From Desulfovibrio sp. TomC (GTDB lineage: Bacteria > Desulfobacterota > Desulfovibrionia > Desulfovibrionales > Desulfovibrionaceae), in contig NZ_JSEH01000026.1 in the NCBI RefSeq assembly GCF_000801335.2, positions 1 to 63,976 on the forward strand: DNA of 63,976 bases, read 5' to 3'. Both the position numbers and the translations under genes were made by a program. The notes under the pieces are model-generated. The model had not been told where the DNA came from, did no database searches, and was given only the letters and a program-made list of their open reading frames with translations. Shown piece by piece: positions 44,637-54,529 of this stretch; the first letter of the stretch is position 1; each line of letters begins with the position of its first letter.

Positions 44637-45062
44637 ATGGGGCTCTCCATCGGTTCCACCAACGGCTGTTTCGATCTGCTCCACCAGGGGCATACCACCA
44701 TGCTGGCCAAGGCCCGGTGCGAGTGTGACCGGCTGACTGTGGGGCTTAACTCCGACGCCTCCATCCGCAGGCTCAAGGGACCGTTGCGACCCGTGTAAAA
44801 TGAGGAGGCCCGGTCCCGGCTGTTGGCTTCGCTGATGGCTGTGGACGCCGTGGTTCTCTTCGACGAAGACACGCCACTCGATCTTATTCGTGCCATCAGG
44901 CCGGACGTGCTGCTCAAGGGCACCGACTACGCCTTGGATGAGGTGGTTGGGGCTTATATCGTGCAGGCCTATGGCGGACGCGTTGTGCTGATCGACCTGG
45001 AGCCGGATTGCAGCACCACGGATATTATTCATCGTATTTTGAAAACGAACACCCTACATTGA
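44637..45062 (+). pseudogene. broken HldE/HldC-type heptose-1-phosphate adenylyltransferase domain
   Basis: In the same frame as the end of the kinase, after a TGA. The motif [13 protein letters not shown] is the nucleotidyltransferase HIGH-type site. An internal TAA at 44796-44798 interrupts LRPV-NEEARSRLL, where a CAA Gln codon is expected. The remaining frame to 45062 is intact (LLKGTDYALDEVVGAYIV, TTDIIHRI). Whether it was once fused to the kinase or separate cannot be decided. Confidence 0.75.
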
Positions 45063-45232
45063 TGTACTCTCCCGCTTGGTGAACGAACGCGGAGCCCTCT
45101 CGCTGTAAAAGGGCATTTCCGCCTAGAGTATTCGACGATCTTTTGACCAGTATTACTTTGATAATATTGGATAATACTGGACATATTGTCCGGGCTGTGG
45201 TCCTCACTTCCCTTCCTGGCGACCCTGCCACA

Positions 45233-45367
45233 CTGAAGACTGTGCAGCAGCAAGAGGAAATCGTCGCAATGGTGACGTCAGGCCAGAAGACGGGAGCTGA
45301 CGCCGCCAGGTTGTTTCGCGTACATCCGTCCACTGTCGCTCGAATCTTGGCAAGGCACCAACAATAG
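45233..45367 (+). pseudogene. serine-recombinase C-terminal remnant
   Basis: The last 44 codons of a resolvase/invertase-like protein: TVQQQEEIVAMVTSGQKTG, then ADAARLFRVHPSTVARIL, a C-terminal helix-turn-helix. The catalytic N-terminal domain is absent upstream. A right-hand mark of the decayed island. The surroundings (45063-45232 and 45368-45623) show no gene. Confidence 0.65.
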
Positions 45368-45623
45368 TGGGGAAATCATGGTTGCGACTTCTTCCGCTTT
45401 CTGACTCGCCTCAAACGGTATGTCACCTCATGATGTGGCCAAGAACAGCGGAGTGTCCGCGCAGACGCTGTAACGCTGTATCCTGCCTCCGCCCACCCTT
45501 CGCGTGCATAAATTTCCGTTCGGTGACGTGACCCCTAGCGGGCCAGCCTGCCCGCGCTTGCGCCGGCACTGGATGGGTGCTAAAAAACTGGGCGCATCTG
45601 AAGGGACTTGCCTGCCGTTGCGG

Positions 45624-45902
45624 CTATTTGCGCTGGGTCGGCAAAAAGACCCGGAGTATCCCGACAAACGCACCGCCGAGATCTTTCCAAGCCCAGTGCC
45701 ACAGGAGGGAGAAAAAGCCCTCTTTATAGGCTCCCTGGGTATGGAAGGTTATATTGTTGCCCACCCGTCCGTAGAGACTCGACGGTCCGGCTTGCGGATG
45801 GTGGGATTCGGTCGGCGTGGATGCCGCTGCCTGTTCGGGCTGGGATTCGGATGGGTTCTTGAATTGGAGATCCAGTCGTTCCGGTATTTTTCCATCGATC
45901 AT
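45624..45902 (-). CDS. possible small protein, unknown
   Basis: 92 aa, not recognised. A polar N-terminal half is followed by an amphipathic/aromatic C-terminal stretch (FFSLLWHWAWKDLGGAFVGI). GGAGAG lies about 7 nt before the ATG at 45902. It is divergent from the exporter gene at 46059 by 156 nt. Could be a real small membrane-active protein, a remnant, or chance. The longer frame that continues beyond 45902 into the exporter gene is a shadow. Confidence 0.35.
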   Translation of the reverse strand: MIDGKIPERLDLQFKNPSESQPEQAAASTPTESHHPQAGPSSLYGRVGNNITFHTQGAYKEGFFSLLWHWAWKDLGGAFVGILRVFLPTQRK

Positions 45903-46058
45903 GGCAGTCTCTCCGGGGGAGGGCGGCCATGTCGCCGCCCATTTTGTTGATGCAACCCTAGGGGCTGCATCGTAATTTTGCAAGCGCCCCCCGGGTGACC
46001 GGCGGCCCAGCCGGCGGCTCATCCTGCCGTCGACCGGGTCGCCACGGAGTTTTGACCT

Positions 46059-48248
46059 ATGACCATGGAAATGCTCACCCGTAATTCCGGATTGGTGTGT
46101 TTTCTGCTGGTGGCCCGGCACCATGCCATTGATCTGACGGCCGATTCTCTGGCCCACAAGTATGGCATTCACTCTGAAGATCTTGCGCCGGTACAGTTGC
46201 TGCGCATGGCCAAGGACGTCGGCTTCAAAGTCAAGCAGACGAACCTTGGTTGGAAGAAGCTCTTTTTCATGGGCAATGTTTTTCCGCTCATCGTCCGATT
46301 GCGGTCGGGCAAATACGTCATTGTCTCGGGCGTACGCGGTGAACATGCCGATGGCGATCTGGTCGTCGTGGATCCGAGCCTGGGGTCGCTGGAATTCCAG
46401 TTTTTCAAACGTGAGGTCTTTGAGGAGCTCTGGGCTGGCGAAGTTATCCTTATTAAAAAGATTTACAGCGTCAAGGACACTCATAAACCGTTCGGCCTAG
46501 ACTGGTTCATTCCGGAAATGGCGCGGCACAAGAGCCTGTTTCGGGACGTTGGTCTGGCCACATTTGCCGTCAACCTTCTGGCCATGGCCTTTCCCGTGTA
46601 TGTTCAGCTTGCCTTTGACAAAGCTGTAGCCCATCGGGCCATGTCCACCTTGCTCGTGCTGTCCATTGCCATGGCGGCTGTGATGGTGGTAGACCGTATT
46701 TTACAGTTTCTCAAGGCATTCATCATTTTATTTGCCACTAGCAAGATTGACCTGCGCCTGGACAAGACCATTTTCAGCCATATTCTACGGTTGCCCATCG
46801 ACTTCTTCGACTACACACCTATCGGACTCATCACCCGCTACATGTTTCAGAAGGAGCGTATCCGGGAGTTCATGACCGGCTCGCTTTTAACGACGCTGTT
46901 CGATCTCAGTATGATCATTGTCGTGGTGCCAATTCTTTTCTTTTACTCCTGGAAATTGACTTTTCTTGTGCTAGGCATGACAACTATCCTTACTATCGTT
47001 ATGGCCATGACTATGAAGACGTTTCGCTATCAGATGCACCAACTCCAACACGCTGAATCCCTCAAGAATCAGTACATGGTTGAAACACTGCGCGGTATGA
47101 ACACCATTAAGTCTTTAGCTCTTGAACCTCACCGTTTTCACCGCATCGAGTTAGACGCCGCCAGGACCATCTCTCGTCACTTTACCATCAAGAAACTGTC
47201 GTTGACTGTCCAGGGGGTCAGCGAGCTTCTCCAAGCTTTGCTGCGCCTCGGCATCATTTGGTATGGTTCGATACTCGTCATTGACCAGGAAATTACGGTG
47301 GGCGGGCTCATTGCATTTTTGATGATAAGCGGCCTCATTACCGGACCGATGTGCACAATCGTCTCGCTGCTGCACGAATATCAGGAAGTGGCCGTCTCTG
47401 TGGGTCTGCTCGGGCTCGTTCTCAATCGTCCCACGGAACAGCCGCTCAACACCCGGGGCCTGACCTCGCCCATTGCCGGTTCTATCGGCATCGAGCGGGT
47501 GACCTTCCGCTATAAGCAAGGTGCTCCACCGGCTTTGTCCGACATCACGCTGCACTTCCCGGCCGGCTCGGTCATCGGAATAGTGGGCCGTTCCGGCTCG
47601 GGTAAATCCACCCTGACCCGCCTTATCCAGGGGCTTTATCCGCTCCAGGAGGGGCGCATCACCCTTGACGGGGTGGATATGCGTGATTACGATCTAGCAC
47701 ATATGCGTCGTTCAATTGGCGTCGTGCTCCAGGAGAGCTTCCTGTTTGAGGGTACCGTCCGGGAAAACATAGCGGTCACCAAGCCCTCAGCCACCTTTGA
47801 GGAAATTGTGTTCGCTGCCCGCATGGCCGGGGCTGATGAATTCATTCAGACCCTGACCAATGGCTATGACACGCCACTGTACGAGGGTGGTTCCAACCTC
47901 TCCGGCGGCCAACGCCAGCGAGTTTCCATTGCTCGGGCTCTTTTAACCCAGCCCTCCATCCTCATCCTCGACGAGGCCACGAGCGCCCTTGACGCCGAGT
48001 CCGAAGCCATTATTCAAGCTAACCTGACGGCTATTGCCAATAATCGGACCATGCTCATTGTCAGCCACCGTCTGTCCATGTTGACCATGTGCCATTCCAT
48101 TATCGTCCTGGAAAAGGGGCAGCTGATTGGTAACGCTCCGCATGAGGAGCTGTTGCGCACCTGTCCGCTATATGCTGACCTGTGGTACAAGCAGAACCGT
48201 CATATTCTCGGCGCATTGCAGGCCCAGGGGCTGAATCAGCCGGGTTAG
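46059..48248 (+). CDS. HlyB-type type I secretion ABC exporter
   Basis: A 729-aa ABC transporter. The N-terminal domain (about 1-135) is C39-peptidase-like but reads NSGLVCFLLVARHHAID where processing enzymes have the Cys-containing QxxxxDCG, so it is probably a non-cleaving CLD as in HlyB. A six-helix membrane domain spans about 155-450. The ATPase domain has GRSGSGKST, Q-loop VVLQESFLFEGTV, signature NLSGGQRQRVSIARAL, Walker B ILILDEATSALD and H-loop VSHRLS. No adaptor, outer-membrane factor or RTX substrate is adjacent. Lower GC than the host; part of the transferred island. ATG 46059 or 46065. Confidence 0.85.
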   Translation: MTMEMLTRNSGLVCFLLVARHHAIDLTADSLAHKYGIHSEDLAPVQLLRMAKDVGFKVKQTNLGWKKLFFMGNVFPLIVRLRSGKYVIVSGVRGEHADGDLVVVDPSLGSLEFQFFKREVFEELWAGEVILIKKIYSVKDTHKPFGLDWFIPEMARHKSLFRDVGLATFAVNLLAMAFPVYVQLAFDKAVAHRAMSTLLVLSIAMAAVMVVDRILQFLKAFIILFATSKIDLRLDKTIFSHILRLPIDFFDYTPIGLITRYMFQKERIREFMTGSLLTTLFDLSMIIVVVPILFFYSWKLTFLVLGMTTILTIVMAMTMKTFRYQMHQLQHAESLKNQYMVETLRGMNTIKSLALEPHRFHRIELDAARTISRHFTIKKLSLTVQGVSELLQALLRLGIIWYGSILVIDQEITVGGLIAFLMISGLITGPMCTIVSLLHEYQEVAVSVGLLGLVLNRPTEQPLNTRGLTSPIAGSIGIERVTFRYKQGAPPALSDITLHFPAGSVIGIVGRSGSGKSTLTRLIQGLYPLQEGRITLDGVDMRDYDLAHMRRSIGVVLQESFLFEGTVRENIAVTKPSATFEEIVFAARMAGADEFIQTLTNGYDTPLYEGGSNLSGGQRQRVSIARALLTQPSILILDEATSALDAESEAIIQANLTAIANNRTMLIVSHRLSMLTMCHSIIVLEKGQLIGNAPHEELLRTCPLYADLWYKQNRHILGALQAQGLNQPG

Positions 48249-48442
48249 ACGTCGATCCGGTCTTCCTTTCAATTGCACTTGCAGGTTCGGAACGAATGAG
48301 ACGGGCAGAGGTCTGCAGTTGCAGATAGACGCAGAAACCCAAGACAATGTGGGCCCAGGTGCACGGTCGGTCACAAGGATTTGGTCTTTGCGCGTCCGGT
48401 ATTCCTCCAAGTGGGGTCAGCCGGGTGGGGAAAAGGGACTCG

Positions 48443-48805
48443 TCACTGCATCGGCAGTTTCATGACAAAAAGACTGAGCGATCCGTCTTCATCACGAAAG
48501 ACATTGCCGGTCAGGGTGACGGTCTGGCCCTTGAATTTTTTGTGGAAGGCTTCTTCCTGCTCCAGCGTCACCTCTTCCGGGGTGAGCACCATATAGCTAA
48601 CGCCCTGGTCCGTGGTCAAAAGCAGACCGTCGCTATAGTCGTCTTCAATCACGCCGCTGATGGATACGCCGGATTTCAGCGGTTTGATATCGTCTTCCCC
48701 GGCAGCTGCGGCAGAGTTGCTGCCGGTGGCGACCACCAACAGGGCCACGACCAGCAGCCAGACCAGGGGAGCCAGGGGCAGGGGGATGCGATAGAAGTAT
48801 GTCAT
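48443..48805 (-). CDS. small exported OB-fold-like protein, unknown
   Basis: A 120-aa protein. A signal peptide covers about 1-36 (LPLAPLVWLLVVALLVVATG, AAAA). The mature part resembles a small beta-barrel: SGVSISGVIEDDYSDGLLLTTD, then GQTVTLTGNVFRDEDGSLSLFVMKL. GGAGA precedes the ATG at 48805. It may bind metal or nucleic acid or be a bOB-like periplasmic protein. No partner nearby. The gap 48249-48442 is empty. Confidence 0.6.
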   Translation of the reverse strand: MTYFYRIPLPLAPLVWLLVVALLVVATGSNSAAAAGEDDIKPLKSGVSISGVIEDDYSDGLLLTTDQGVSYMVLTPEEVTLEQEEAFHKKFKGQTVTLTGNVFRDEDGSLSLFVMKLPMQ

Positions 48806-48980
48806 GCCGTCTCCGCGCAGCCAAATCTAGAGGGTACACCATCCGGGCCGGCGCGCATGGCCCGGACGACTTGCCTTTATACTGGAATTCCCCGGTCGGC
48901 AATCATCATGAAGTGACCAGAATGCCTTGCCAAAATCCACGCAGACGCAGTATGTCGGCCCATACTGGATCGGAGGTCTG

Positions 48981-50492
48981 ATGGTTGCTGATGCGTGTGT
49001 GACCCTGGCCGGTCTGCTGCGGCGCAATGCCGGGCAGCGCGGCGGCCGGGCGGCGGTGGCGGCTGGCGAGGCGACCGTGACCCACGAGGCCTTGGCCGAA
49101 GCGTCCTTGCGCGCGGCCGGCGGCCTGGGCGAACTGGGCCTCTCCCCCGGGGAGCGGCTGGCTGTGTTTGCCCGCAAGACCCCGGCGGCGGTGACGGCCT
49201 TTCTGGCGGCAGCCTGCGCCGGGGGCGTGTTTTTCCCGGTCGATCCCAACCAGCCGTCGGCCGTGACCCGGGACATTTTGGCCCGGCTGACCCCGGCCGT
49301 CATGGTCGTGGCCGCCGAATTCCTGCCGGTCCTAGCCGCCCTCTATCCGGCCGGGCCGCCCTTTGCCCTGGTGGTCTGCGACGGCCCGGCCCCGCCCGGC
49401 CTGCCGAGCCTGGCCGAACTGGCCGCCGGTCCCCTGCCGGCCACGCTGCCCGAGGTCGGCCCGGATGATCCGGTCTATCTGAATTTCACCTCCGGCACGA
49501 CCGGCGCGCCCAAGGGCGCGGTGACGACGCTTACAAACCTGATCGCCAACACCACCGCGGCCAACGAGGCCTTCGGCCTCACCCCGGACGACGTACACCT
49601 GTGCATGATGCCGGTTTTCGTCCATCCCCACGAGACGCTCCTGCGCCCGCTGCTTCTGGGCGGCGCCATGGTCCTTTGCGACCGCGTCTCGGCCCGGGCC
49701 GTGGCCGAGGCCTGCAGCCGCCATCAGGTGACGGCGCTGATGGCCGTGGCCGCCATCTACGAGACGCTTTTGCGCCAGCCGGCCGGGCCGGGAAGTCCGC
49801 TGGGGAGCGTGCGCATCGCCGAGTCCGGCGGCATGCACGTGCCCTCGGCCCTGGCCGCCGGGCTGCGCCGGCGTTTTGGCCTGGATATTTTGCCGGTCTG
49901 GGGCAGCACCGAGACCACCGGCGTGGCCCTGGCCAACCGGCCGGGCGAGGCCTATGCGCCGTGCTGCCTGGGGCGGCCGGTGGCCGGCTACGACGTCCGG
50001 GTGGTGCGCGAGAGCGGCGAACCCTGCGCCCCGGGCGAACCCGGCGAACTGGTCGTTTCGGGGCCGGGCGTGTGTCCGGGCTATTTCGGCGAGACGGGGC
50101 AACCGGAATTTCGCCTTTTCGGCGGCCGGTTTCGCACCGGCGACGAGGTCTTTTTCGACGGCTCCGGGCGCTATTTCTTTGCCGGCCGGCAATCCATGCT
50201 GCTCAAAGTCGGCGGCATGAAGGTGTTTCCGGTCGAGATTGAGGAAGCCTTGCGCCAGCACCCGGATGTGGCCGAGGCCGTGGTCATTCCGGTGGCCGAC
50301 GACCTGCGCGGCGAAGCGGCCAAGGCCGTGGTTGCGCCACGGGACGGGGCCACGCTGACGGCTGGCCAGCTGCGCCGGTTTCTCTCCCAACGCCTGCACC
50401 GCCTGAAAATGCCCCGCGTCATCGAAATCCGTGACGCCCTGCCCCGAACCCCTGGAGGAAAAATCGCATGGCGCGCCCTCGTGTCGGATTAG
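48981..50492 (+). CDS. acyl-CoA-synthetase-like adenylate-forming ligase
   Basis: A 503-aa ANL-superfamily enzyme, ATP + acid to acyl-AMP to thioester. P-loop FTSGTTGAPKGA, A5 motif VWGSTETTGVAL, A8 hinge VGGMKVFPVEIEEAL, and catalytic Lys in RTPGGKIAWRAL near the C-terminus. GGAGG lies 4 nt before the ATG at 48981. It opens a tightly packed plus-strand cluster; the next gene overlaps by 25 nt. It likely loads a fatty or aromatic acid onto CoA or a carrier protein. No carrier is visible. Confidence 0.85.
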   Translation: MVADACVTLAGLLRRNAGQRGGRAAVAAGEATVTHEALAEASLRAAGGLGELGLSPGERLAVFARKTPAAVTAFLAAACAGGVFFPVDPNQPSAVTRDILARLTPAVMVVAAEFLPVLAALYPAGPPFALVVCDGPAPPGLPSLAELAAGPLPATLPEVGPDDPVYLNFTSGTTGAPKGAVTTLTNLIANTTAANEAFGLTPDDVHLCMMPVFVHPHETLLRPLLLGGAMVLCDRVSARAVAEACSRHQVTALMAVAAIYETLLRQPAGPGSPLGSVRIAESGGMHVPSALAAGLRRRFGLDILPVWGSTETTGVALANRPGEAYAPCCLGRPVAGYDVRVVRESGEPCAPGEPGELVVSGPGVCPGYFGETGQPEFRLFGGRFRTGDEVFFDGSGRYFFAGRQSMLLKVGGMKVFPVEIEEALRQHPDVAEAVVIPVADDLRGEAAKAVVAPRDGATLTAGQLRRFLSQRLHRLKMPRVIEIRDALPRTPGGKIAWRALVSD

Positions 50493-51703
50493 CCCACGGG
50501 ATCGTGGGCGAGGCCCCGGACGCCTTTACCGCCGCCGGTCTGGCCGCCGTGACCGCTCTCGTCGCCCGGGCCATTGCTGCGGCCGGTTGCGACCTGCCGG
50601 CCCTCGTTGGCGGCAAGTCCGTGCTTCTAAAGCCCAATCTGGTGCGCCCCAATCCCAACAGCCCGCGCTCGGTGGTCACGGACGAGCGGGTCATCCTGGC
50701 CGCCATTGATCTGGTGCGGGCAGCCGGGGCGCGCGTGGTCCGGGTGGGCGACAATCCGGGCTACGGCCTGTCGCTTTTTGCGGCCATGGCCGGCATGACG
50801 GACTTTACCCGGCGGCTGGCCGAACACGGGGCCGAGCTGGTCCACTTTGACGCCGCCGACCCGGTGGCCGTGCCCAATCCAACGGCCCTGCTTTTTGACC
50901 CGGTGCCCCTGCCGCGCGTGCTCCTTGAGGCTGACGTCTACATCAATATCCCCAAGATGAAGACCCATGTGCATACGTTGGTCACTCTGGGCATCAAGAA
51001 CCAGTACGGCCTTATTCTGGACGATAACCGGATGCCATGGCATCGAAACGACATCAACGTCAAAATCATCGATATTTTGCGAGTGATAAAGCCCGATCTG
51101 ACCGTGGTGGACGCCTTGTGGGCGGTGCAGGGGCAGGCCCCGCTGTCCGGGTCGAGCGTGCCGGACATGAACGTCATTGCCGCCGGCGTCGATGTCTGCG
51201 CCGTGGACGCCGTGTGCGCCGATCTCATGGGCATCGCCGCCGATGAAGTGGCCATGCTGCGTCTGGCCCGGCAGGAGGGCCTTGGCGAAACCGATCTGGC
51301 CGCCATTGACGTGGTTGGCGAGGACCCGGACCGTCTGCGCCGCCGGTTTGCCCGGCCGGTCTTAAGCTCCATGGGGGCGTATCCGGCCGTGCGGGTGATC
51401 GAGGGCGGGGCCTGCCAGGGCTGTTTGTCGGCGCTGCGCCATGCCCTGGACAAGCTTGGCAGCGAGGACGGCTTTGCCGGACGCGAGGAGTCCACGCTCT
51501 ATGTCGGCGTGCCCATGCCGGAGATGGTCAATTTGCGCAATGTCCGCGGGCAGCTCTGGTGCTTTGGGGCCTGCAGCGCGCCGCTGATCTACAATACCCG
51601 CCAGCCCGGCCGCATCGCCCGGCATATTCCGGGCTGTCCGCCGCATATTTTGGACTTTTACAAGGCCTACAAGGTTGAAACAGCCCGGGCTTGCAAGCCG
51701 TGA
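50468..51703 (+). CDS. DUF362-family protein
   Basis: A 411-aa protein. The DUF362 core begins with KSVLLKPNLVRPNPNSPRS and continues VYINIPKMKTHVHTLVTLG, then IKNQYGLILDDNRMPWHRN. Nine or so Cys include GGACQGCLSAL and a C-terminal FGACSAPLIY, which could bind an iron-sulfur cluster. No ferredoxin-type CxxCxxC is present. Overlaps the ligase by 25 nt. Family members are found beside radical SAM and coenzyme pathways; role in the cluster unknown. Confidence 0.82.
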   Translation: MARPRVGLAHGIVGEAPDAFTAAGLAAVTALVARAIAAAGCDLPALVGGKSVLLKPNLVRPNPNSPRSVVTDERVILAAIDLVRAAGARVVRVGDNPGYGLSLFAAMAGMTDFTRRLAEHGAELVHFDAADPVAVPNPTALLFDPVPLPRVLLEADVYINIPKMKTHVHTLVTLGIKNQYGLILDDNRMPWHRNDINVKIIDILRVIKPDLTVVDALWAVQGQAPLSGSSVPDMNVIAAGVDVCAVDAVCADLMGIAADEVAMLRLARQEGLGETDLAAIDVVGEDPDRLRRRFARPVLSSMGAYPAVRVIEGGACQGCLSALRHALDKLGSEDGFAGREESTLYVGVPMPEMVNLRNVRGQLWCFGACSAPLIYNTRQPGRIARHIPGCPPHILDFYKAYKVETARACKP

Positions 51704-51726
51704 CCGGGAAGGAATCCCAAGAGACC

Positions 51727-53238
51727 ATGCTCGTTGCCCTCATCTCCCCTTATCCCGACATCACCGCCTTCGGCGTGCGGGCTATTGCGGCCTATCTCAA
51801 GGCCAATGGCGTGGCCGTGCGCCTGATTTTCCTGCCCGATCCCCTCGGCGACGCCCTGACCGACGCGCCCGAGCGCTATCCGTCCCGGGTCATGGACGAC
51901 ATGGTCCGGCTGTGCGCCGACTGCGATCTGGTCGGCGTGTCGCTTATGACCAATTATGTTGACAACGCCGGGCAGATCACCCGGGCCGTCAAGGCCGCCT
52001 GCCCGGCCCCGGTGCTGTGGGGCGGGGTCCATCCCACCATCCGGCCCGAGGAGTGCCTGGAAACGGCCGATCTGGTCTGCGTTGGCGACGGCGAGGAAGC
52101 CATTTTGGACGTGGCGCGGGCCATTGCCGATGGCGGCGACCTGACCGCCATCGCCAATATCCAGGCCCGCCGACCGGATGGGAGCATTGCCCGCAATCCG
52201 GTGCGGCCGCTGACCCAGGATCTGGACGCCCTGCCGGCCCCGGACTGGTCCCACGACGACCACCACATCTGGGACCCCAACCGGCCCGAGGCCGGCGTTG
52301 TGCCGCTCACCCCGGCCGTGACCGAGGCCTTCCTGGCCCGGGGCACGGTGTCGCAGATGCTCGGCAAGATCGGCTACCAGACCATGACCGGCCGGGGCTG
52401 CCCCCACCGCTGCGCCTACTGCGTCAACGACGCCGTCAAGTCGCTGTACGGGGCCAAGGGCTATCTGCGCTGGCGCGGGGTCGACCATGTCATGGCCGAG
52501 ATCGAGGCGGCCAGGGGCGTGCTCCCGGGCATTGGCTATGTCTGGATTTCCGACGACGCCTTTTTCGCCCGGCCGCTGGCCGACATTCAGGAATTTTGCC
52601 GGCAGTGGAAGGCGCGCATCGGTTTGCCGTTTAGCTGCCTGGGGTCGCCGGCCACCATCACCCGGGAAAAAATGGACGCGCTTCTGGACGCCGGCCTGTT
52701 CTATCTCCAGATGGGCGTGCAGACCGGTTCGGCCCGCATCCAAGAGCTTTTCAACCGCAAGGCCATGGGCAACGACGTCATGCTGGCGGCCATGAAGATC
52801 ATCAATGAATCCAAAGACCGCATGTTTCCGCCCAGTTACGATTTCATTTTGGATACGCCCTACGAGACTGCGGCCGACCGGCTGGAATCGGTGCGCTTCA
52901 TTGCCCGCATCCCCAAGCCCTTCCGGCTCCAGCCCTTTTCCCTGGTGCTCTATCCCGGCACCAAGCTCCACGCCATGGCTGCGGCCGACGGCTTTTTAAC
53001 CGACGAGCGGCGGCAGGTGTATACCAAAAGCTATACGATGCGCCGGCCGGATTACGTCAATCTGTTGATTTTGCTGGCCAAGGGCGGGCGCATGCCGTCG
53101 CGGCTGCTGGCCGTGCTGGCCTCGGACAGCCTGGGCGGGGTCTTGGCGCGGCCGGCCTTTGATCCGCTGTGGCGGGTGCTTTTTTGGCTGATGGAACCGG
53201 CCAAGCGGCTGCTGCGGGCCGTGGCGGGGCGGTCGTGA
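51727..53238 (+). CDS. B12-binding-domain radical SAM protein
   Basis: A 503-aa protein. A B12-binding-like N-terminal domain (LISPYPDITAFGVRAIAAYL; LWGGVHPTIRPEE) is followed by the radical SAM core, cluster ligands C225, C229 and C232 in GRGCPHRCAYCVN, then a C-terminal helical tail. No DxHxxG seen. Closest relative in the window is the protein at 802. ATG at 51727 is preferred over 51691 on family grounds. Overlaps the next gene by 4 nt (GTGA). Confidence 0.83.
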   Translation: MLVALISPYPDITAFGVRAIAAYLKANGVAVRLIFLPDPLGDALTDAPERYPSRVMDDMVRLCADCDLVGVSLMTNYVDNAGQITRAVKAACPAPVLWGGVHPTIRPEECLETADLVCVGDGEEAILDVARAIADGGDLTAIANIQARRPDGSIARNPVRPLTQDLDALPAPDWSHDDHHIWDPNRPEAGVVPLTPAVTEAFLARGTVSQMLGKIGYQTMTGRGCPHRCAYCVNDAVKSLYGAKGYLRWRGVDHVMAEIEAARGVLPGIGYVWISDDAFFARPLADIQEFCRQWKARIGLPFSCLGSPATITREKMDALLDAGLFYLQMGVQTGSARIQELFNRKAMGNDVMLAAMKIINESKDRMFPPSYDFILDTPYETAADRLESVRFIARIPKPFRLQPFSLVLYPGTKLHAMAAADGFLTDERRQVYTKSYTMRRPDYVNLLILLAKGGRMPSRLLAVLASDSLGGVLARPAFDPLWRVLFWLMEPAKRLLRAVAGRS

Positions 53239-54527
53239 AAATCGCCCTGGTCCAGTCCTGGCTTGGGCCGCAGGCGGGCGAGCCGGTGTTTCCCATCGGC
53301 CTGGCCAGTCTGGCCGCCAGCCTGCCCGGCCACAGCGTGGCCGCCTTTGATCCCAATGTGGCGGGCGGCGACCCCATGGCCGCCCTGGCGGAATTTTTGC
53401 GCGATTTTTCCCCCGATATGACGGGCGTGTCCCTGCGCAATATCGACTCCACCAACACCCGGGTCAATGTCTCGTACTTAAAGCCCTTCAGCGACACCCT
53501 GGCCGTGGTCCGCCGGGAAACCACCGGAGCGCTGGTGGTCGGCGGGGCCGGCTTTTCCATGTTCGCCAAGGCCATCATGGCCTCCTGGCCGATCATCGAC
53601 TACGGCGTGGCCCTGGAAGGCGAAACCGCCTTTGCCGCCCTGGCCGACGCCCTGGCGCGCGGCAATGCCCCGTCCTCGGTGCCGTCCCTTTTTTGCCGGG
53701 ACGCTGCGGGCGACGCCTTTTTTACCGGCGAATCGGCAAAAATAGATTTGTTGATGCTCGCTTCCCCGGACTTCTCCCTCCTGCCGCTGGCCCCCTATGC
53801 CGCCGTGCCCTGGGGGGTTGGGGTCGAGACCAAGCGCGGCTGCGCCTTGTCCTGCGTCTACTGCCCGTATGGGTTTTTAAACGGCCGGCGCTACCGGTAT
53901 AAGGCCCCCAAGCAGGTGGCGGCCGAAATCATCGCCCTGCGCGATGTCCACGGCGCACGGCGGTTTACCTTCCTCGATTCGGTTTTTAACGTCCCGGTCG
54001 ACCACGCCCGGGCAGTCCTTGACGCCATGATCGCAGCCGGGGCGACGCTCCCCTGGTCGGCCTGGTTTGCCGAGCGCGGGCTTGACCGCGATTTCCTGGA
54101 ACTGGCCCGCCGGGCCGGTTGCGACACGGTCATTTTTTCCCCGGACGCCTTTGGCGATGCGGCGCTCAAAAAACTCGGCAAGGCCTCGAGCGTGGCCGAG
54201 ATCAAGGCCGCCTACCGCCTCGTGCGCGACCTGGGCTGCTTTGAGGTGAGCTACAATTTCTTCAAGAACCCGCCCGGCCAGACCCTTTCTGCCGCCGTCG
54301 ACATGGTCCGCTTTATCGTCAAGGCCCGGCGCGAAATGGGGAAAAAAGCCCATTTTGAGCTCAACAGCATCCGGGTGGAGCCGCACACCGCCCTGGCCAA
54401 ACTGGCCGAGGCCGAAGGCCTGATCGCCCCGGACACCGACCTGCTGTCGCCGGTGCTGTATTCCCAGAAAAAGACTGCCTATATCGAAAAACTTTTTGAC
54501 ATCCTGCTCCGGGCGGCCGGAAAATAG
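53235..54527 (+). CDS. B12-type radical SAM protein
   Basis: A 430-aa protein with a GTG start in GTGA overlap. A short B12-binding-like N-terminus (GLASLAASLPGHSVAAFDPN) leads to the radical SAM motif CALSCVYC at C203, C207 and C210, and the core continues with FTFLDSVFNVP. The N-terminal domain looks reduced. Coupled to the preceding radical SAM gene, so the two likely act in sequence on one substrate. Confidence 0.82.
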   Translation: MKIALVQSWLGPQAGEPVFPIGLASLAASLPGHSVAAFDPNVAGGDPMAALAEFLRDFSPDMTGVSLRNIDSTNTRVNVSYLKPFSDTLAVVRRETTGALVVGGAGFSMFAKAIMASWPIIDYGVALEGETAFAALADALARGNAPSSVPSLFCRDAAGDAFFTGESAKIDLLMLASPDFSLLPLAPYAAVPWGVGVETKRGCALSCVYCPYGFLNGRRYRYKAPKQVAAEIIALRDVHGARRFTFLDSVFNVPVDHARAVLDAMIAAGATLPWSAWFAERGLDRDFLELARRAGCDTVIFSPDAFGDAALKKLGKASSVAEIKAAYRLVRDLGCFEVSYNFFKNPPGQTLSAAVDMVRFIVKARREMGKKAHFELNSIRVEPHTALAKLAEAEGLIAPDTDLLSPVLYSQKKTAYIEKLFDILLRAAGK

Positions 54528-54529
54528 CC

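Noticed and set aside
45504-45950. 148-aa plus-strand frame in the decayed island
   Set aside because: No ribosome site, no family features, overlaps the somewhat better minus-strand 92-aa frame.
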